Origin: Progne subis subis
Taxonomy: Eukaryota > Chordata > Aves > Passeriformes > Hirundinidae
Length of the DNA stretch: 64,000 nucleotides
Direction of reading: 5' to 3'
Assembly (NCBI GenBank): GCA_022316685.1
Contig: JAKJHU010000024.1
Location: 3,232,501 to 3,296,500, forward strand
This document shows positions 42,001 through 57,000 of the stretch, in pieces. The notes beneath the pieces were generated by a model, which searched no databases, was not told the origin of the DNA, and was given only the letters and a program-made list of their open reading frames with translations. The first letter of the stretch is position 1. Every line of letters starts with the position of its first letter. Made by a program: the position numbers and the translations under genes.

Positions 42001-45000
42001 TCTGTGGTGCTGCAAGGTTGATGGTTGGACTAGATGAATCTTGAAGGTCTCTTCCAATCTCGATGACTGTGAAAAAGATGGTGTATCAAAACTGCAGCCA
42101 CTGCTGCTTCAGGGTTTATGAAGTGTGTGAGTTCTTTCCCACAACTCAGAAAAGACATGGTGATCCTGAGAGAGCAGAGTAAGCATCACAAGTGTTCTTT
42201 CACTGGTTTTATGCTTTGTCACTTAGACATTAGTTCTGACTTCCTCTTAACTTGCCAAAAGTGAAATTAGGATCACATCTAAACAAATACTGTTTGGTCA
42301 TAACAAGTCAAGTAAAATGTTTATTTTTTAAAATTGGTCTTTTGAATGAATTTCTAACATTTGGTCTATTTCTAATTTTGTTAGAAGAAAGCATATTACT
42401 GGCATGAGTCTTTATCTTCTATGGATTTTTTATAAAGAACTGTTTTTTTACTTAAAGCTCCTTTCTAATTGGTTATGATGTATCGGTGTGAAGTTTTACA
42501 TAGTAGTGGTCTGTGGTGATGACAGCCTTTGTAAAATGGTAAGATAAGCATAATTTCCTTGGAAGCTAGGTCACTTTCCCCAATTAACAGTTTAACCTCT
42601 GTTTTTGCAAATGAATGTCTGCTGACAGCCTCTCACGATGCCCTAGAGAAACTATAAGGCAGAGCAAAGTCACGAATCCTCTTATGCAGCCAGGCTGCAG
42701 AATCAATGATTTATTTGTCTTAGCTTTCAACACTTAGCTTCAGCTTTTTCAAATTTGGATGGTTTGGGCTGATTTACTTTTTTTGTCTCTGGATGTTGGG
42801 TATACCCTTTGCACTTTAGCCTTTAGAGGTTATGCATGATTATGAAACCAAATAAAACATTGTCTTGTGTAAGTACCATATTTTCTTATAGGTCTTTTGT
42901 TGACTTGATCTACCTCTGGTGGCTGATTCTCCATTCTCTTGTGATAAATCTCCATAGGGAGGGAACCCAGGGAGGTTCAAAGGTTCTGGACCACTGTCGT
43001 ATTGTTTCACTTGCAGCAAATGATTCCGATAAACCAGTTGGGTTTATGAACTTTTCAAGCCAGTAGTCATTCAGTTAATGCATGGGCTTGAGCACTTGCC
43101 TTACCAGATACAGAATTCAACATGCATGCAAGTACTTTTCTAATTAAGAATTCCACAACGCCCAACTGTAGAATTTTTTTTCATTTTATTCCTCATTCAG
43201 AAATCTGGAAGAGGCATTCAGTTGCAATGGCTGTATTTTTGGTCCCGGTGATACATAGAGTATTTTCACTCTCTATTGCTTATTTAATAGACCTTTGGAG
43301 CTTTGAAAAAAAATCATAGGCAATTTTTCTTTTCCTTGTTTCAGGTTTGCAGGAGCAATGGAACGATTGCAAGCAGAAAGTGAACTAATTAACAGAGTAA
43401 ATAGCACCTACCTGGTGCGGCACAGGACCAAAGAATCAGGAGAATATGCAATTAGTATTAAGTAAGTGGAAGTGGAATAAGAACTCCTCAAGAAAGTTTT
43501 CCTGTTCTCATTTTTGTCTAGATATTATTTGAAATAAATACAGAAAATAAACCACTATTTCCATGATATAACTATATGCAGCCTTTAAGAGAGTCAATAT
43601 AGGAAAACTGAAGTTGCAATCAAAAATTGCCCAGGATTTATAGAAGGAAAGAAGCAATGGTTTTAAAATGCTGATGTAGCAAATTTGGCCTACAAAGATA
43701 ATGGTGGAGTATGTTGGAGAAGAATAAGCATTGTTTGCAGTTCAGTGTGATCTGTTTCACTGACTCCAGTCAGAACTCAAAGCCCTTTGCACCTACCTCA
43801 GCCTATTCAGTAAAATGTGGGTTTATACGTTTTGTGGGTGCAAGTTATCATTTGCTTTCATGTTGTTTGTCAATGTGAATATAAAAGCAGGAAGTACATG
43901 GGAATTCCCAATTAGGATAAGTAGTTAGCGGTGACTTTTTTCTGATTACAGATTACTTCTTTAGCTTTAATAAATATGTTTGGTTGATTAGATGTCAACT
44001 TTGTTTTGGCACAGATATACATTTTGTCTTAAGAATTTATGTGTGTGGTGTTCTAGAGGCATGCCTGCAGGTAATTATTGATTGTGTCTGATTAAAAACA
44101 CATTTATATTCATAAGTTATTCATTGCCCACAGGTACAATAACGAAGTGAAACACATCAAGATTTTAACAAGAGATGGCTTTTTCCACATCGCAGAAAAT
44201 AGAAAATTTAAAAATTTAATGGTGAGCATTGATTACCTTTTTAACTGTGTGAGATTTTCTTTGTAGCTGTTTCTGTTACAGAGAGCTACTTTAGTTTGTG
44301 AAATTCTGGAGAGCTATGAGACTGAAAGATTTGAATTTTTGTGTCCACTCCTACTAATAGGATAATTTTTTATATCTATGGTGTTAACTCTAAGTGATAA
44401 TTTTATGTGCTTACAGTGACGTATTTATTGCTAGGACTGGACTGTGTCGCTTGTAGTGAAGTGGAAGAGAGGAGGAATTTGAATCCCATGTATCAGCCCA
44501 CTGTGGAGTTAGGCTGAATCTGGAAAGGAGAATTTGATGTCTTTGGAAATCTTGGTTTTTAGGAATCAATTGGATTGAAATTTATGCAGCAGCTTTCCTG
44601 CGTGCATACTCAAGTATGTGAAAATGCTAAATAAAAATGGAGGATAATACAAAACAAGAGCAGGCAGAAGCTTTAAGGAAGCCTTAGAAATTATTTTAGT
44701 TTAACCACTGATAACTCTGTAAAACTAGAGCATCCTAGAAGATGGGGGAGAGATTAAATGCTAATCTGTAAGTGCTCATTGGAACAGGAAGAACATAAAT
44801 TTCTTGATGAAGAATCCACCAAGCTGTTGTTGCACTTGTATCTTCATTTCACACTTATAAGCCAGTGAATTGTTTACTTTTAGGGCTGGGGACTCAGACT
44901 CTTTTCATTGTTTAGCAGCAGAAGTCATGGTGTTGCTCACATACACAAGGAGGTGGCTGCTTAGTCTGTGAATGCTACAAAGGATTTGTTGGAAACTGAG

Positions 45001-48000
45001 CTTGGCAAAACACGGCAGCCGGAGTCCCATGCTGCCACGTGTCTTCTTATGGCAGCGATGCAGCGTAATGCACTGGTGCAGGGTCCAAAGTAAAGCACAA
45101 ATATAAATAAAGGACAAAGTTGGATGAAAAATGAGCAAAAAGAACATGCATTGCATCACAGAATTAAGAGGACGGAAGAAATTTCTGGTGTAAGGACCTC
45201 ACTGCTACAACTTAGCCTCAGTAGCATTTAAGTAGGAAGGAATTACTTTATAACACCGATTTAGGGTACTATGAATTCTGCCCTTGGGAGTTAAATATAC
45301 AAGTGGTAGTATAGTGTTTGTACGTGCTGTGGAACAACTGCTTTGTTCTGGGAGGATGCAAGAGAAAAAGTAACAGTGTCTGAAAGCAAAGAGGAGAAAA
45401 AGTAGTCTGAGTAGAAGTGGGAGCAGAAGAGAGACAAAGGCAGCATCCATGGAAACATTAAGTAGTGATCTGCAGTGACACAGTGTTTTGTACTGCTTTG
45501 GAGGGGAGAAAAGTAGAAGAGCTCTTGTGTCTACATTTCATAGTACATTTGAAAAACTTTCAGCAGAGTGATAAAAATGTGCTGAGTGTGTAAAGCAGGG
45601 TGCAGTGAAAGGTCAGTTCAGCTGCTGCTGTGAATCAGGGTAACGTGACAGGCTCCCGAGGAGCCCCATCCATGCTGGCATGGACTGCTTATCTCACTCA
45701 TCTCTTTGTAAGCTTGCTACTGTCATTTGTGCAAGTCATGTTTTAGAGGCCACTTGTCAGTCAACTGTTTTCATGGAAGAATGGAATTAAAACCTGAGTT
45801 CTAAAAGTAACCGAGTCTGTGACATGAAGTGACTTTTTCTTTTTCCTCAGCTTAAAACCATTTTACTTATTTTGCCAACAAACACATCTCTCCATTTGGA
45901 ATTCTAATTACTTCTACCAAACAACACAAATCTTACGGACTTACACTGTGCAAAAAGATAACCAAAGTTTCATACTAATTATTTTCCATTTATCCAGACA
46001 TCCTGCATCCTACTTTGAATGCTACTTACTTACAAATCACACACAGTATTGCCTTGGTAATTTGAATGTCTGGGTATTCAGTGATGATATGGGAGTAAAT
46101 TTTATCACTGAGTATCTGGTGCGTATGATGTGCTGATATCAGCCAGAGAAGCCCACAGAGTTCTTAGTATGACTGATGAAGGCTATTACAGTCCAAACAT
46201 TTGGGTAGATTTTTGTGGTTCTGGGTTTTTTTGTTTGTTTGCTTGGTTTTTTGTTGTTGGCAGGTTTTTTTTTTTTTCCTAGAAGGAAATTATTAAATGC
46301 AGTACGATCTCCTAATTTCGACCTAAGCTTGGCTTGGTCAACTCTGATTTTGGAAATCTAAATATAACTAAGTGGAATGGAGTGAAGGGTTTATAGTAAA
46401 TACATTGCTTTGTGCTTGCATTTCTGAAGAGTAAAATCCCACATTTGAATGGATCAATTGAAATACATTTGCTTTGAATTGTCCAGTCACTTTTAATCTT
46501 ATTCCAGCTCCGTGTACAAACTATGTGATATTGACATTTCTAGGGCTAATTCAGATGTAACAGACAATGGCAGGGGTTGAAGATTGCAGAGGAATAGCAT
46601 GAGCTGTCAGAATTTTGACGGGTGTTGCCTTCTTTAGAGTAGGAATTCATGTAACTTGTCTTCTTGGTTACATAAACTATTTCAGCTATTCTTTTGTATT
46701 TACATATATGAACTTTTGCATTTATATATGTAAAATATTCCTGTGTGTAGCTGTGAATGCATATATAGATGCACACACAGAGAGATGATGAAGGGCACAA
46801 GGAGAATCTGAAATGCTGGATTTTTCAGTCAGAGTGCACTCTCTGACAGCCCCCGAGCCTGCCCTGCCTTGGAAGTTTCACATCCTCTGTGTATCTGCAC
46901 GTTAAGTTGCTGTTAACTCACAAGCCATGCACTTTATTTCAGATCTGTGTACTTACAAATAGATTTGTAGATAAACATCATTTATCATTGCAGAGGAGAT
47001 TTGAGAAAGCTGAGGCATTTACCGCTCCATCCTTAGCCAGCAGCTGACATTACCTTCTGCCTGACTCCAGAAAAGCAAAGATATCCTCAGCCTGACTTAA
47101 AGGAGCAGCAAATGTTGGCTCTGACAAAAAGATTTTACTTAGCTGATTTTTGGGGTGTCTTTGTTTGTTTTTGTTAAAGTTTTTAAAGCAGCAATTTGAA
47201 AACTGTCAATTTTTAGGGTACTTTATATTTTTTAAAAATAAGTGTGTTCTATGGGATGTATTATAAAATAAGGCTACTTGCATAATGAAACTGTCACTGG
47301 CTGTACACCAGAATGCTGAATGGGATGCAATTTCAATTTCCAATGAAAATGTTCTTCCTTTCTGAAAGGAACTTGTAGAATACTACAAGCACCACTCTCT
47401 CAAAGAAGGTTTTCGAAGTTTGGATACTACTCTTCAATTTCCATACAAAGAATCTGAAAACTCAGTGGGACAGAGGAGTAACAGAACAGGTGGCAATGGT
47501 GAGGATTATAAATTTTTGGATATTAATTTCTGCCATATATATATATATATATGCTTATGTGTATAAAGGAGGAGGTACTTGGAGCTGCTTCATCTTCCAT
47601 TTTTGACATATAACCAATTACTATGGCAATAATTGTAGCTAGGATTTTTTGAAGCTAAGCAGATTCAGATCTGCCAGGAGATTTATAAACATGTCTAGCA
47701 AGCTTGTCTTACTGCCAAACTTAAAATCTCCCCGATATTCAAAAAGTCTATTAGACATGCTGGTGAGAGATTAAACTGCATCTTGCCTAGTTTCTTAGGA
47801 AATTTGCATACGTGCAGCTACAAGTGTTAATATCTGTGACAATTTCTAATCCTTAAAAGGGGATTTAAATAAATCAGTCTTGTAGCATAGCCCTATGAAG
47901 TAGCATCTCAGTAATACCAAATAATTGTGTCAAAAAAAATTAGATTTAGTACATCATAATTATTTTTGTGCATGTTTTTTAACATTGAATGTTTATTAGA

Positions 48001-51000
48001 GTTCCCTAACTAATCTTCTGAAAGTTAATGAACTACTGTGCAATGTAAATAGCAGTTCAGAAGTTGTGAAGTTTAGAAATGAACTGACAAGGCTTGCAAT
48101 GCATATGCTGTTCTTTATTTAAGCTATTACAATTTAAGTGGATGATTTTTAGGACATGGACAGGTTCAATGTTAATGATAAAACCTACAACATGGCTGGC
48201 CTCTGGAAAATATAGAATATTTCTGTCAAAGAGCAGATATTAGATTTGCAGTTCTGCAGTCATTGGCTGCATCTTTGTACCTGTAAAGATAATAAGAAGA
48301 GAATAAATATTAATGGGGGTTTTAACAACATGAAGTAGCCCAAAAAGTCCAGTCTAGTCTTTGTGATTATGGTGGTGGCTTTGTTACTTTCATTTGCTGT
48401 GTTTGTGAGCTTTTGTTTACTTGCTTGCCTCTGTTCCATAAAATTTCTATAACTTTGGAGGCTTTCTTCCTCTCCTAATTAAAGTGAAGATAATTTAGGA
48501 CAAATGATTGTAAGAAACCAGTGTGTCTCTGGGCATTTAATTTACTGTCTCTACCTCCCAACTCCTTTCCATTTCTGTTCTCTTTCACTGTTTCCCAGGA
48601 CTTCTGTCAGTTGTTTCCTCTCTGTGCAGTTCATGTCCATCCCTGCTGAATTTCTCTGCCCTGTCCTCTCCAGCTCGTGGTCTCCCTGTGCTTCTCTCTT
48701 CCTCTTGCCGTCTCTTGTGCTTTCCTCATCCCTTGCCTCTGCCCCGCCATGAGGCTTTAATTGTTGAGAGGACACGTCCTGCTTGATTTACTTGGCATTT
48801 GAGTTATTATTGACTGTGAGCAGAACCAGATTGTTTTCTTCTATTAGGCCAGTTAGAATGTATCTATACTGTCCACAGACTCCTTGCTCTGCAAGAGCTC
48901 GATCATTTCCTCCTTTACAGGATACAAGATTTATGGTACATCCTGATTAACTTCAGTCATCATACAAAAGAAGACTTCTTTTACAACATCTTTTAGGCAG
49001 TATGTGTCATTGACAAGAGAAATGACTGAGGGATGCTCTCATTTTAGTCAAGGGGACGAGGAAGAGCATCTCTGCTACAGTAACTATCAGCCCTTTGATG
49101 CTCAAACTGTGCTGGTGGAAGACTGCAGGTTTTGTCTTAGACCAAACTGACCTGCAAAGTCTTTCAATTTGCAAACTCCTTACGTGAAATCTAATAGATT
49201 TCCATAATTCTGCTGTTTTATCCAGATTGACTCAGAATGACACTTCCTTTAATGGACTGGACAGTAAAATGTGTCCTCATGAGTGTGGTGATATATATTT
49301 TTTTTGTTTGTTTTTGTTTTGTTTTAACCAAAATGTCCATAATTAACTGTCTAGCCACAGGTCACTCTGCTCGGTTTTTAGGCTGTCTTGTTCATTTTAC
49401 AGAGCTGATGTAAGAAAAGCCTTACATCTAGGCTGTGTGAGCCCTGCTGGGCAGCTGAATTTAGAAAGAATCTGGGAAACTTTAGGCTGTGGTTTGGTTT
49501 AGCAAATAAGTCATGTGGGGCAGCAGTTGGACATTGAGGTTAGTCACAGCCCTCAGTGAGGACCACCACATAGCTCATTTGTTTTTGATCTCTTCCCACA
49601 TAATCTTAGTGCAAGAAAAATACTTGTTGGAAGGAAGCCAGGCAGAGTAGGTGAAGAGAGACAGAGGCACGTCCCCATAGTTTTTCAATTTTGCAACTGC
49701 TCAGCACAGAGCTGAAGCTACTGAATGCTATGGGTTTTAAGCTGATTTGAAGAAGGATTTGGGTTTAACACAATATTCACGTATAGGTATTTTTTAATGA
49801 AACCATCTTTTGAAAAGACATCAGCCTTTTTTTCAAAATAGCTGATCTTTAGGATATATAATGAATAAGGGGGAAAAGTATTTCTAAGAAACATTAGTTG
49901 AACCACTGTGGATTTTGACAGAGTTTTATGATTTTCTGCAGCCAAGTCTTTGAATGGCAATTGAATGGCAATATTGAGTTGACTTTACTTCCCAGAAAAA
50001 AAGAGAGAATGTCCATTTTTTAAAATTTAATTTTTTGTTATGTTTTCTTTTACCCATATGGGAAAATAAAAACTGATATTTAATTTAACTTGTAATTTCT
50101 AAGATGAATCATAATAAATAATCTTGTAACATCTTAATTTTTCAGGGAATTTGATTCTTGCTTCAGCATCGACTTGATTTTTAGAATAATTTTTTTAGGA
50201 AAAAAAATCTCTATTTTAGTGGGATAGTTATTTTGTCTTTCCAGATTTTGGCTTCCCACTTGGGTTAGAACTTTGCTTTCCAGTCTCCTTGTCTTGCAGA
50301 AGTCACTCATGTTGTTCTTGTATTCATTGTACACATTTAATGTGGTTGTAAAAGCTGTCAGATATTTACTTTTGTCAATATAGAAATTCAAGTTAATTGG
50401 GAAGATTTTTTGAGAAATGGTATATTCTTTCTTCCTAATTTTTCTGTCTTAGTTTTTTATAGACACACACACTATGATCGAGTTTTGTTTTGCTACACAG
50501 AAAAATACTAATGCTTACATTAGATCACAGAAACAATCATCAGTTAATGAAATAAAGGCAAAAAGGGAAGAAAAGTGGACATTACTCAGTGGAGTAGAGT
50601 AACAGGCACTTTATTCTGATTTGCTGATGCAGAGCACAATCATATTGAGAAATTTGAATATTTATGAAATGTAGATTTTAAAGTAACCTAAATCATGAAG
50701 CCAAGTCCTACTTGAGTGATATTTTTCTGTTGGTTGACTAGGGGCAGGTGTATTTATTAGTTATAATATCCTACTTAGGATTAAGGCATTAACTGCCTAC
50801 TAATGCTTACTGCATTAACTCTATAAAGGTATCTGTTAGTAAAGTAAAACAAAACAAGTATCATCCCAACCCTGAGGGAATCAAAAGAGTTCAGTCTTTC
50901 TGCTTAGAAGCCAACACCTACACCCTGTCATCAAAACAGATCTGTTACCTGTAGAAATCTAGTAGGAGTCCCATGCCGACATAGGTTTACTTGTCCAGAA

Positions 51001-54000
51001 TTTGACACATATCCCCAAATCTCCAGCTCTGTCAGAGAGAAAAATCGTGATGAAGTCTGCTCTGTTAAGGACCAGCCACCCCCCATACAGCACTAACCTG
51101 GGTGTGTTGCTGTGGGCTGCTCTTCCACTCTGCCATTGTACTTCTGGAGAAATAAAGACAGGTATTTTTCTCTAAGGATGCGCACTGCCTTTGAGTCAAG
51201 TGGCCCTTTTGGTTTGTGTAGCACAATTCCCCACAGAGCTGTCACCTGGGGTTACTGTCTCCAGTATAAAGGAACCCCTCTTGCATCCCAAATGGTCCAT
51301 CCAGTGTTAGAAAGCATCATCATTGTGAAGGATCAGAAGGGAGTTTCCAGAGTGTCCACAGTCTTCTTGTCCTTTGAGACACTAACCTAAAATGCTGTTG
51401 GTTTGTCTTGTGGAATTTTTTTTCATTTCTAAACCCAGGCTTTTATGAATGTTAAAATGCAGTATCAGTCCTGTTTATTTTATTTGTGCTTGTAGGTTCC
51501 TTGTCACAAATGTATCTATTGTCATGCAGGTAAGATGCACAAAAGGGTACCGTTACCTCCACCATGGATTCTTGCATGAAATAGTTCTAGTCATCATTCC
51601 TGCAAGTACCATTTTGAAGCAAAATAACTGTGTTTCATGTGTAGTCAGAAGAATAAATTCAGAGAAGTAGCTGTAAGTGATAAATATAACCCTGCTACTT
51701 TGTAAAGGAAAATTCTTGTTCAGTAATTACAGATATTATTAGCTATAATTTAGAGGCTACATTATCATTTATCCAGTTGAGGTGGATGTACCTTTTCATA
51801 TCACAGCTGAGAGCAAAGATATCACAACTTTATTCGACATGCACACTATATGTCTTTATTGCCTCTTCAAAAGAGGGACAAAATGTGGCAACAGGTCAAT
51901 AAACTGTCGATTCACTTGCAGCAGTTCTAGTTAATTTCATCTAATTTTTGCATTTAAAAGTGCATTGCCCTAGTTTTGTTGACTACAGAGCAAGAGCATC
52001 TGTGGCTTTCACCCAGGGAAGCTGCTATAGGACGATGTGCTGGTTCTGCCTCGGCCAAGCTTAGGCTTTTTTAGCTTGCCCTAGGGGTTTTTTGGAAGTC
52101 AGGGAAACTGCAAATATGAGCAGGACTGTTTGGGCCTTGGAGGATGTAGTTTAGCTGTGGAATTCCTAATGATGTTAAAGATTACCAGGGCAGAATGCAT
52201 ACTTTTTTTCCATGCCATGATATGGAGTTGACTCCAGGTCAACTTAGATTATATCCTAAGGGCATGTGACTAGTTTTGCTGGGGTCAAGAGGATTTATGT
52301 ATGCATGAGTTCTTGCTTTTGTAATGGTAAGAAGTGGGGCACACAAAGAATTAAGAAAACTTTTGTTAAATCTGAAAATATTTGCAAAGAGGCTGCAGTT
52401 ACAATTTACTTCTCTGAAACCCTAAATGGGTGACTTCTTCCTAGTTTACTCTTTGAAAAAATGCAATTGTTAAAAATTAAATCATAGATCCAAATTTTCT
52501 AGTTATTATGGTCAATTTCCTTGCAGACATCCTTAGTAGGGAACCTTAGTTTCCTTATTATCAATGAGTTATATAGTTATAAAACTATTATTTAAATCTT
52601 ATGCCAATATTTCAATGTTCTTTTGCTTTTCTCTTTTTCTCTTTTTTTTCCTCTAAGCCCCTTCTTTGTTCTGTGGGTTTTCTTTTGTAACTCCTCCAGA
52701 CTACAGCTTTGTTCCCCCTTCCTCCACTCCTTTCTGGTCAGGTACTGCTTTACTGCTTTTATATTTCTTCTAAATTTGCTTCTGTTGTTTCTGTGTGCAG
52801 CAAGTGAGGGAAGGGACGAATCTAATACTTCAGCTCTTCTCTGACTCCAGAAACTGAGTCATTACTTGTTATTCTTGGAGCATAACAAAAATCAAACTAT
52901 TAAACTTTTGAATGATTACTGCTTATTGTAATAAGCAGTTTGAATAGGTGTTGCAAAGCTCAATAGTTGCAGCAGATGCCATCAGTGACCACTTGAGTGT
53001 TAATTTGCTATGCAATTGCCGTCTATGAGCTGTATATTTTTAATGTATTTGTTCAAATGCGCAAACATGCAAATCTCACTGCTTGGTGGTAAATAATATA
53101 TTCGTCCCATCCCTGCAGCAAACCATACTGCAGTAGCATCTTAGAATACAGTAGGCATTTTTTTGGAGAGAATGCTTTCTTTAAATTCTGCATTAACATT
53201 GTTAATTAATTTTGCCCATCTGTTTTCTAAATATTGTTTTTATTTCCATTTAACCATCTCTGGATTTAATAGATGCAATCATTTCAAACTAAGAGGCTGC
53301 GTAAAAATGCTAAAATTAGTACCATTGGTAGCCTCAGTGCACCAGTATGGGTATGACTTGCTCTGATCTCTAAGATCTGGTCTGCAGAGAAGTAAACTGC
53401 ACTGCTGGACAATTCAAGAAGAATTTTGCCAGCAGAAGGATGAATGCCTTTGAGGAGTACATGGAAGCAGCTACTGATGTGGAGAATGCAGCATTTGTTC
53501 ATGTTACACCAGCCTGCCTTTGTGCACAGGGGTGGAGGACGCTGCCTGGGCTGTGCAGAGCAGGACCAGGGCTGGCTTTTGCCCTTGGGAAGGGAGGTGT
53601 CCAGCACGCACAAAGGCAGATGGAGTCATCAGGATCTCAGTGTGTTTTACACCTGCCTCACAGAAGCTGTCCAAATTATTTAGTGCTCTGAGAAGGATTC
53701 TTGGGGCTTTCCATAGTTTCCTCAGGGGAAAAGAATGCTGGTGGCAGCTCAGTAGTAGAATGGTTACTGCACTTAGTGGAGAGCTGAGACCATCTCTGAT
53801 GACCCCTCTCTTGATTCACCCCATGGTGATGGAGGGATTTCAACCTCCATGTCTTCGACCACCCTTGGATGTTTTTACCCCTTGGTTGTTTCATCCATTT
53901 CTTTGCCCTTTCATATAGATATTTTTGGGGCAGATATTTCCTTTCAGTACTCACAACAATGACTGAGAATCCAAGCTAGAAGGTACCCTTCCAGTTGACA

Positions 54001-57000
54001 CATGCTTTTATAAAGAGACACGTCTGTAGAAAAGATGAGTAGAAATCCATTTTGGGTTTTGCCCTGTGGTCATGATGCTGAGCTGGACTCCTTGAAGCAC
54101 TCACCTGATTTGAAACTACACGAAGGAGATAAGTTTTAGCGCTTTGCTCAAGGTAAATACTATGAGCTTTTGTCCTTTTGGGCAGGGATAGGAGAGGACA
54201 TCTTGCATTCAGCTGCCCAGTACTTGACTGCAAATTGTCATTTACATTCTTACTGTAACTGGTATCTGTTCCATGTGCACAAAACTGTGAAGTGGCCTAT
54301 GGTGCTAGAACAGCAATCAAGACTCAGTTACTTTAACCCTATCACACATTCCCTTATATTCCCATGTGTGGTTTAAACAAATTATGACGTTCCTTTTTTT
54401 CATATGAAAAACTTCTGTATCAGAAAATTTATTAATAACTATAATGACAGGTATCACAATATTCCAGTTTAACTATTTTGTTACACGAGTCCAAAATATT
54501 AAAGGAAAATATTGATCTGCAGTGCTTAATTAAGTTTACCTACCCCATATATTCTGAGTGCATTGCATCGTATGTTTGTAGTAAACCTTCTTTTTAAATA
54601 TAGCCCAATAGTTTGCCTACATTACTTTTACCAAATTACATTACTTTACATTACATTACTTTACCAAATACTTATTTCATGATATTACAAGTATTTTTTT
54701 CACAAGCATCTTCAGAGCTGGCTTAGTTCTGCTGATATGGAAGCTGGTAACACAGGAGAAGGTTAAGCTGACTGCTGAGCACTACTGAAGGTGCTGCCTG
54801 TGCCTGGATAACAGCACTGAGCTTTGGTGGAACAGTAAATGTACATGGCTTTAAGGAGCATGGAAACTAATGCACAGGAGCAACCCTCAGGGCAATGGCT
54901 GCAGATTTATGAGGAGGCCACAGCACAAGGGAGAAAAACAACTACTCACAGGTTTAATAATACTACATTGACCTTCATGGAATTCAAGCATGTGAGCTAG
55001 AGCAGCCTGCTGTGATCACAGGGTACCTCTGTTGTTTGCATCCCAGATGCATCACCAGTGGCTCAAACTAGTATTAAAATTCATTTGCAGCACATCTATT
55101 GCACTGTTAATGTCCAACATATTCCAGTGTAAATCAAAGCTCGTTATAGTTCCTGTAGTCATCATCTTCTGTTTGCAGAAGAAAAGGCTGGATTAAGTAA
55201 GAGCATATTTTTCTCATTCACACATGTCCTTTTTGTTCACCTCCTTTGGACTTCTTGCTCTATTTCCAGTTAGTTCTCTGAGTATCTCCCTTCTGTTACA
55301 CAAGATTTATTTATTACTGCTTTCTCAATGGCTTTTCTTTTTTAACACTTTCTCTTCCCCGTCCCCTCTTTTAATTTCTCATTCATATTAATCCACCTGT
55401 TGGGCTCTTTCTTTTCATCAATCTCTGCTGTTAATCCCATTCTCTCTCTGCATTCTTCCTGTAGAATCTGCATTCATCCTCTTTGACTCAGTGTTCCCTC
55501 TCTCTCCATCTGTACAGGTGTCCTTTCCATGTGTTGTCTTCCCTCAAGTTTTATTTATCCTGGGACAGTACTAATTGGGAATTCAGAGCTGATAGTCTCT
55601 ATTCAAGTTATTTTTGTGACTGTGTCAGCAGAGAGATATGGTTAATATTTTTTTCCAAAATTAGCACTGTCATTTTCCTGTATTCCATCACTCATCTGGC
55701 TTCCTTTTATATATTTCCTATCATAAGCTTCACTTTTATTTGAAAATATGGATCTTGGATTCTAAATTAATCTAAATTCTGCTACTTTCTGCCTCAAGAC
55801 TTTTGAAGATATATGGGTTTGATTTCTCCTGCTTCTTTCTCCTTTTCCTCTCTGTGACTTGAAAAAGAGTTAAAAGTCCCCCTTTCCCCCAGATGTGCTC
55901 CTCTTCCTTCTCCATCGTAATTTTCCTTGCTATTTTCCATCTTTATTATTCCTCTATGCATTTCTTCCCTTCTTAGTCCTTTTCTTCCCCATTTCCCTAA
56001 ATTTGTTCATCTTCGCTTCCTGTAGTTTTCCTTGCCCCTTTGTCTCCTTTCTAGAATCTGAGATTATACCCTGCTCCCCAGAATCACTCCTTGCATCCTG
56101 CAATGCTTCTCCAAATCCGCCAGTGATATTGCTGCACGCATGTGAATGGTTACTGACCGTCCAATCAATAATAGCTCTTTTTTTTTTCTTTCTCCAAAAC
56201 AATTACTGCCCATGATGTGCTCCTTCCCTGTAAAACTGATTACTGCAATACTGATAAGGTATCGGACATTGCATTCATGTCAGGATGTAAACAAGTAGCA
56301 TCTACATCTGACTGGCTAAGAGGGGAAATAAAGCACGTTTGAGCTTTGATGTGCTTAATATATCACCTAGATTTTTGCAACATCAATATAAGCAATAAAT
56401 TGAGAGGCTGATTCTCTGTTACATGACATCTTTTACCTAATTTATCAAGTATCTGATAAGTGTACTCTACATAAAGATTCAGGAGTGTTGGACTAAGCTT
56501 TAGTGATGTGACATAAACCAGGGCATTATCTGTTGTCAAAACTCTTTTTTAGGCATTCTATTTCTAATTTCTATTAATATATCTAATAATATTTTAAATG
56601 TAGTATTCTTTGGTAGTTTAAAATAAGTTGTTTGTATTTTCTCTTTAAGCTGAAAGTATTTGAACATATAATGATTTTGAGATGTTTGATACTATTATGT
56701 ATCTATGATCCAGTGGAGTCAGAAGAAAACTTAAACACAAGCAGAGCTGAAACTGTTAAGGTTTCTCAGCTCTTTAGTTTTGGGTTCCTGATTTAAATTA
56801 AAGGCAACTAGATATGAGTTCTTAGTGTTACATGGTTGAGGGCATTGCTAAACTAGAACCTTAAAGGATTTCCTAATGAAGATTGGGCATTTCTAAGAAA
56901 CGTGAAAGGGTTCTGAGGACAGAGATGATTCTATGTACATTATATCAAATCATCCATCACGGTCATGTGAATTCTGAAATATTTTCAAAGGAAGCTTGCC

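Noticed and set aside
51960..52160. Possible second LTR fragment (GTGCTGGTTCTGCC...)
   Set aside because: A short resemblance to avian LTR openings only; no matching end or duplication, so not annotated.
53520..53918. 132-codon + strand open frame with overlapping minus-strand frames
   Set aside because: No domain, no splice or promoter context, intronic; judged random.
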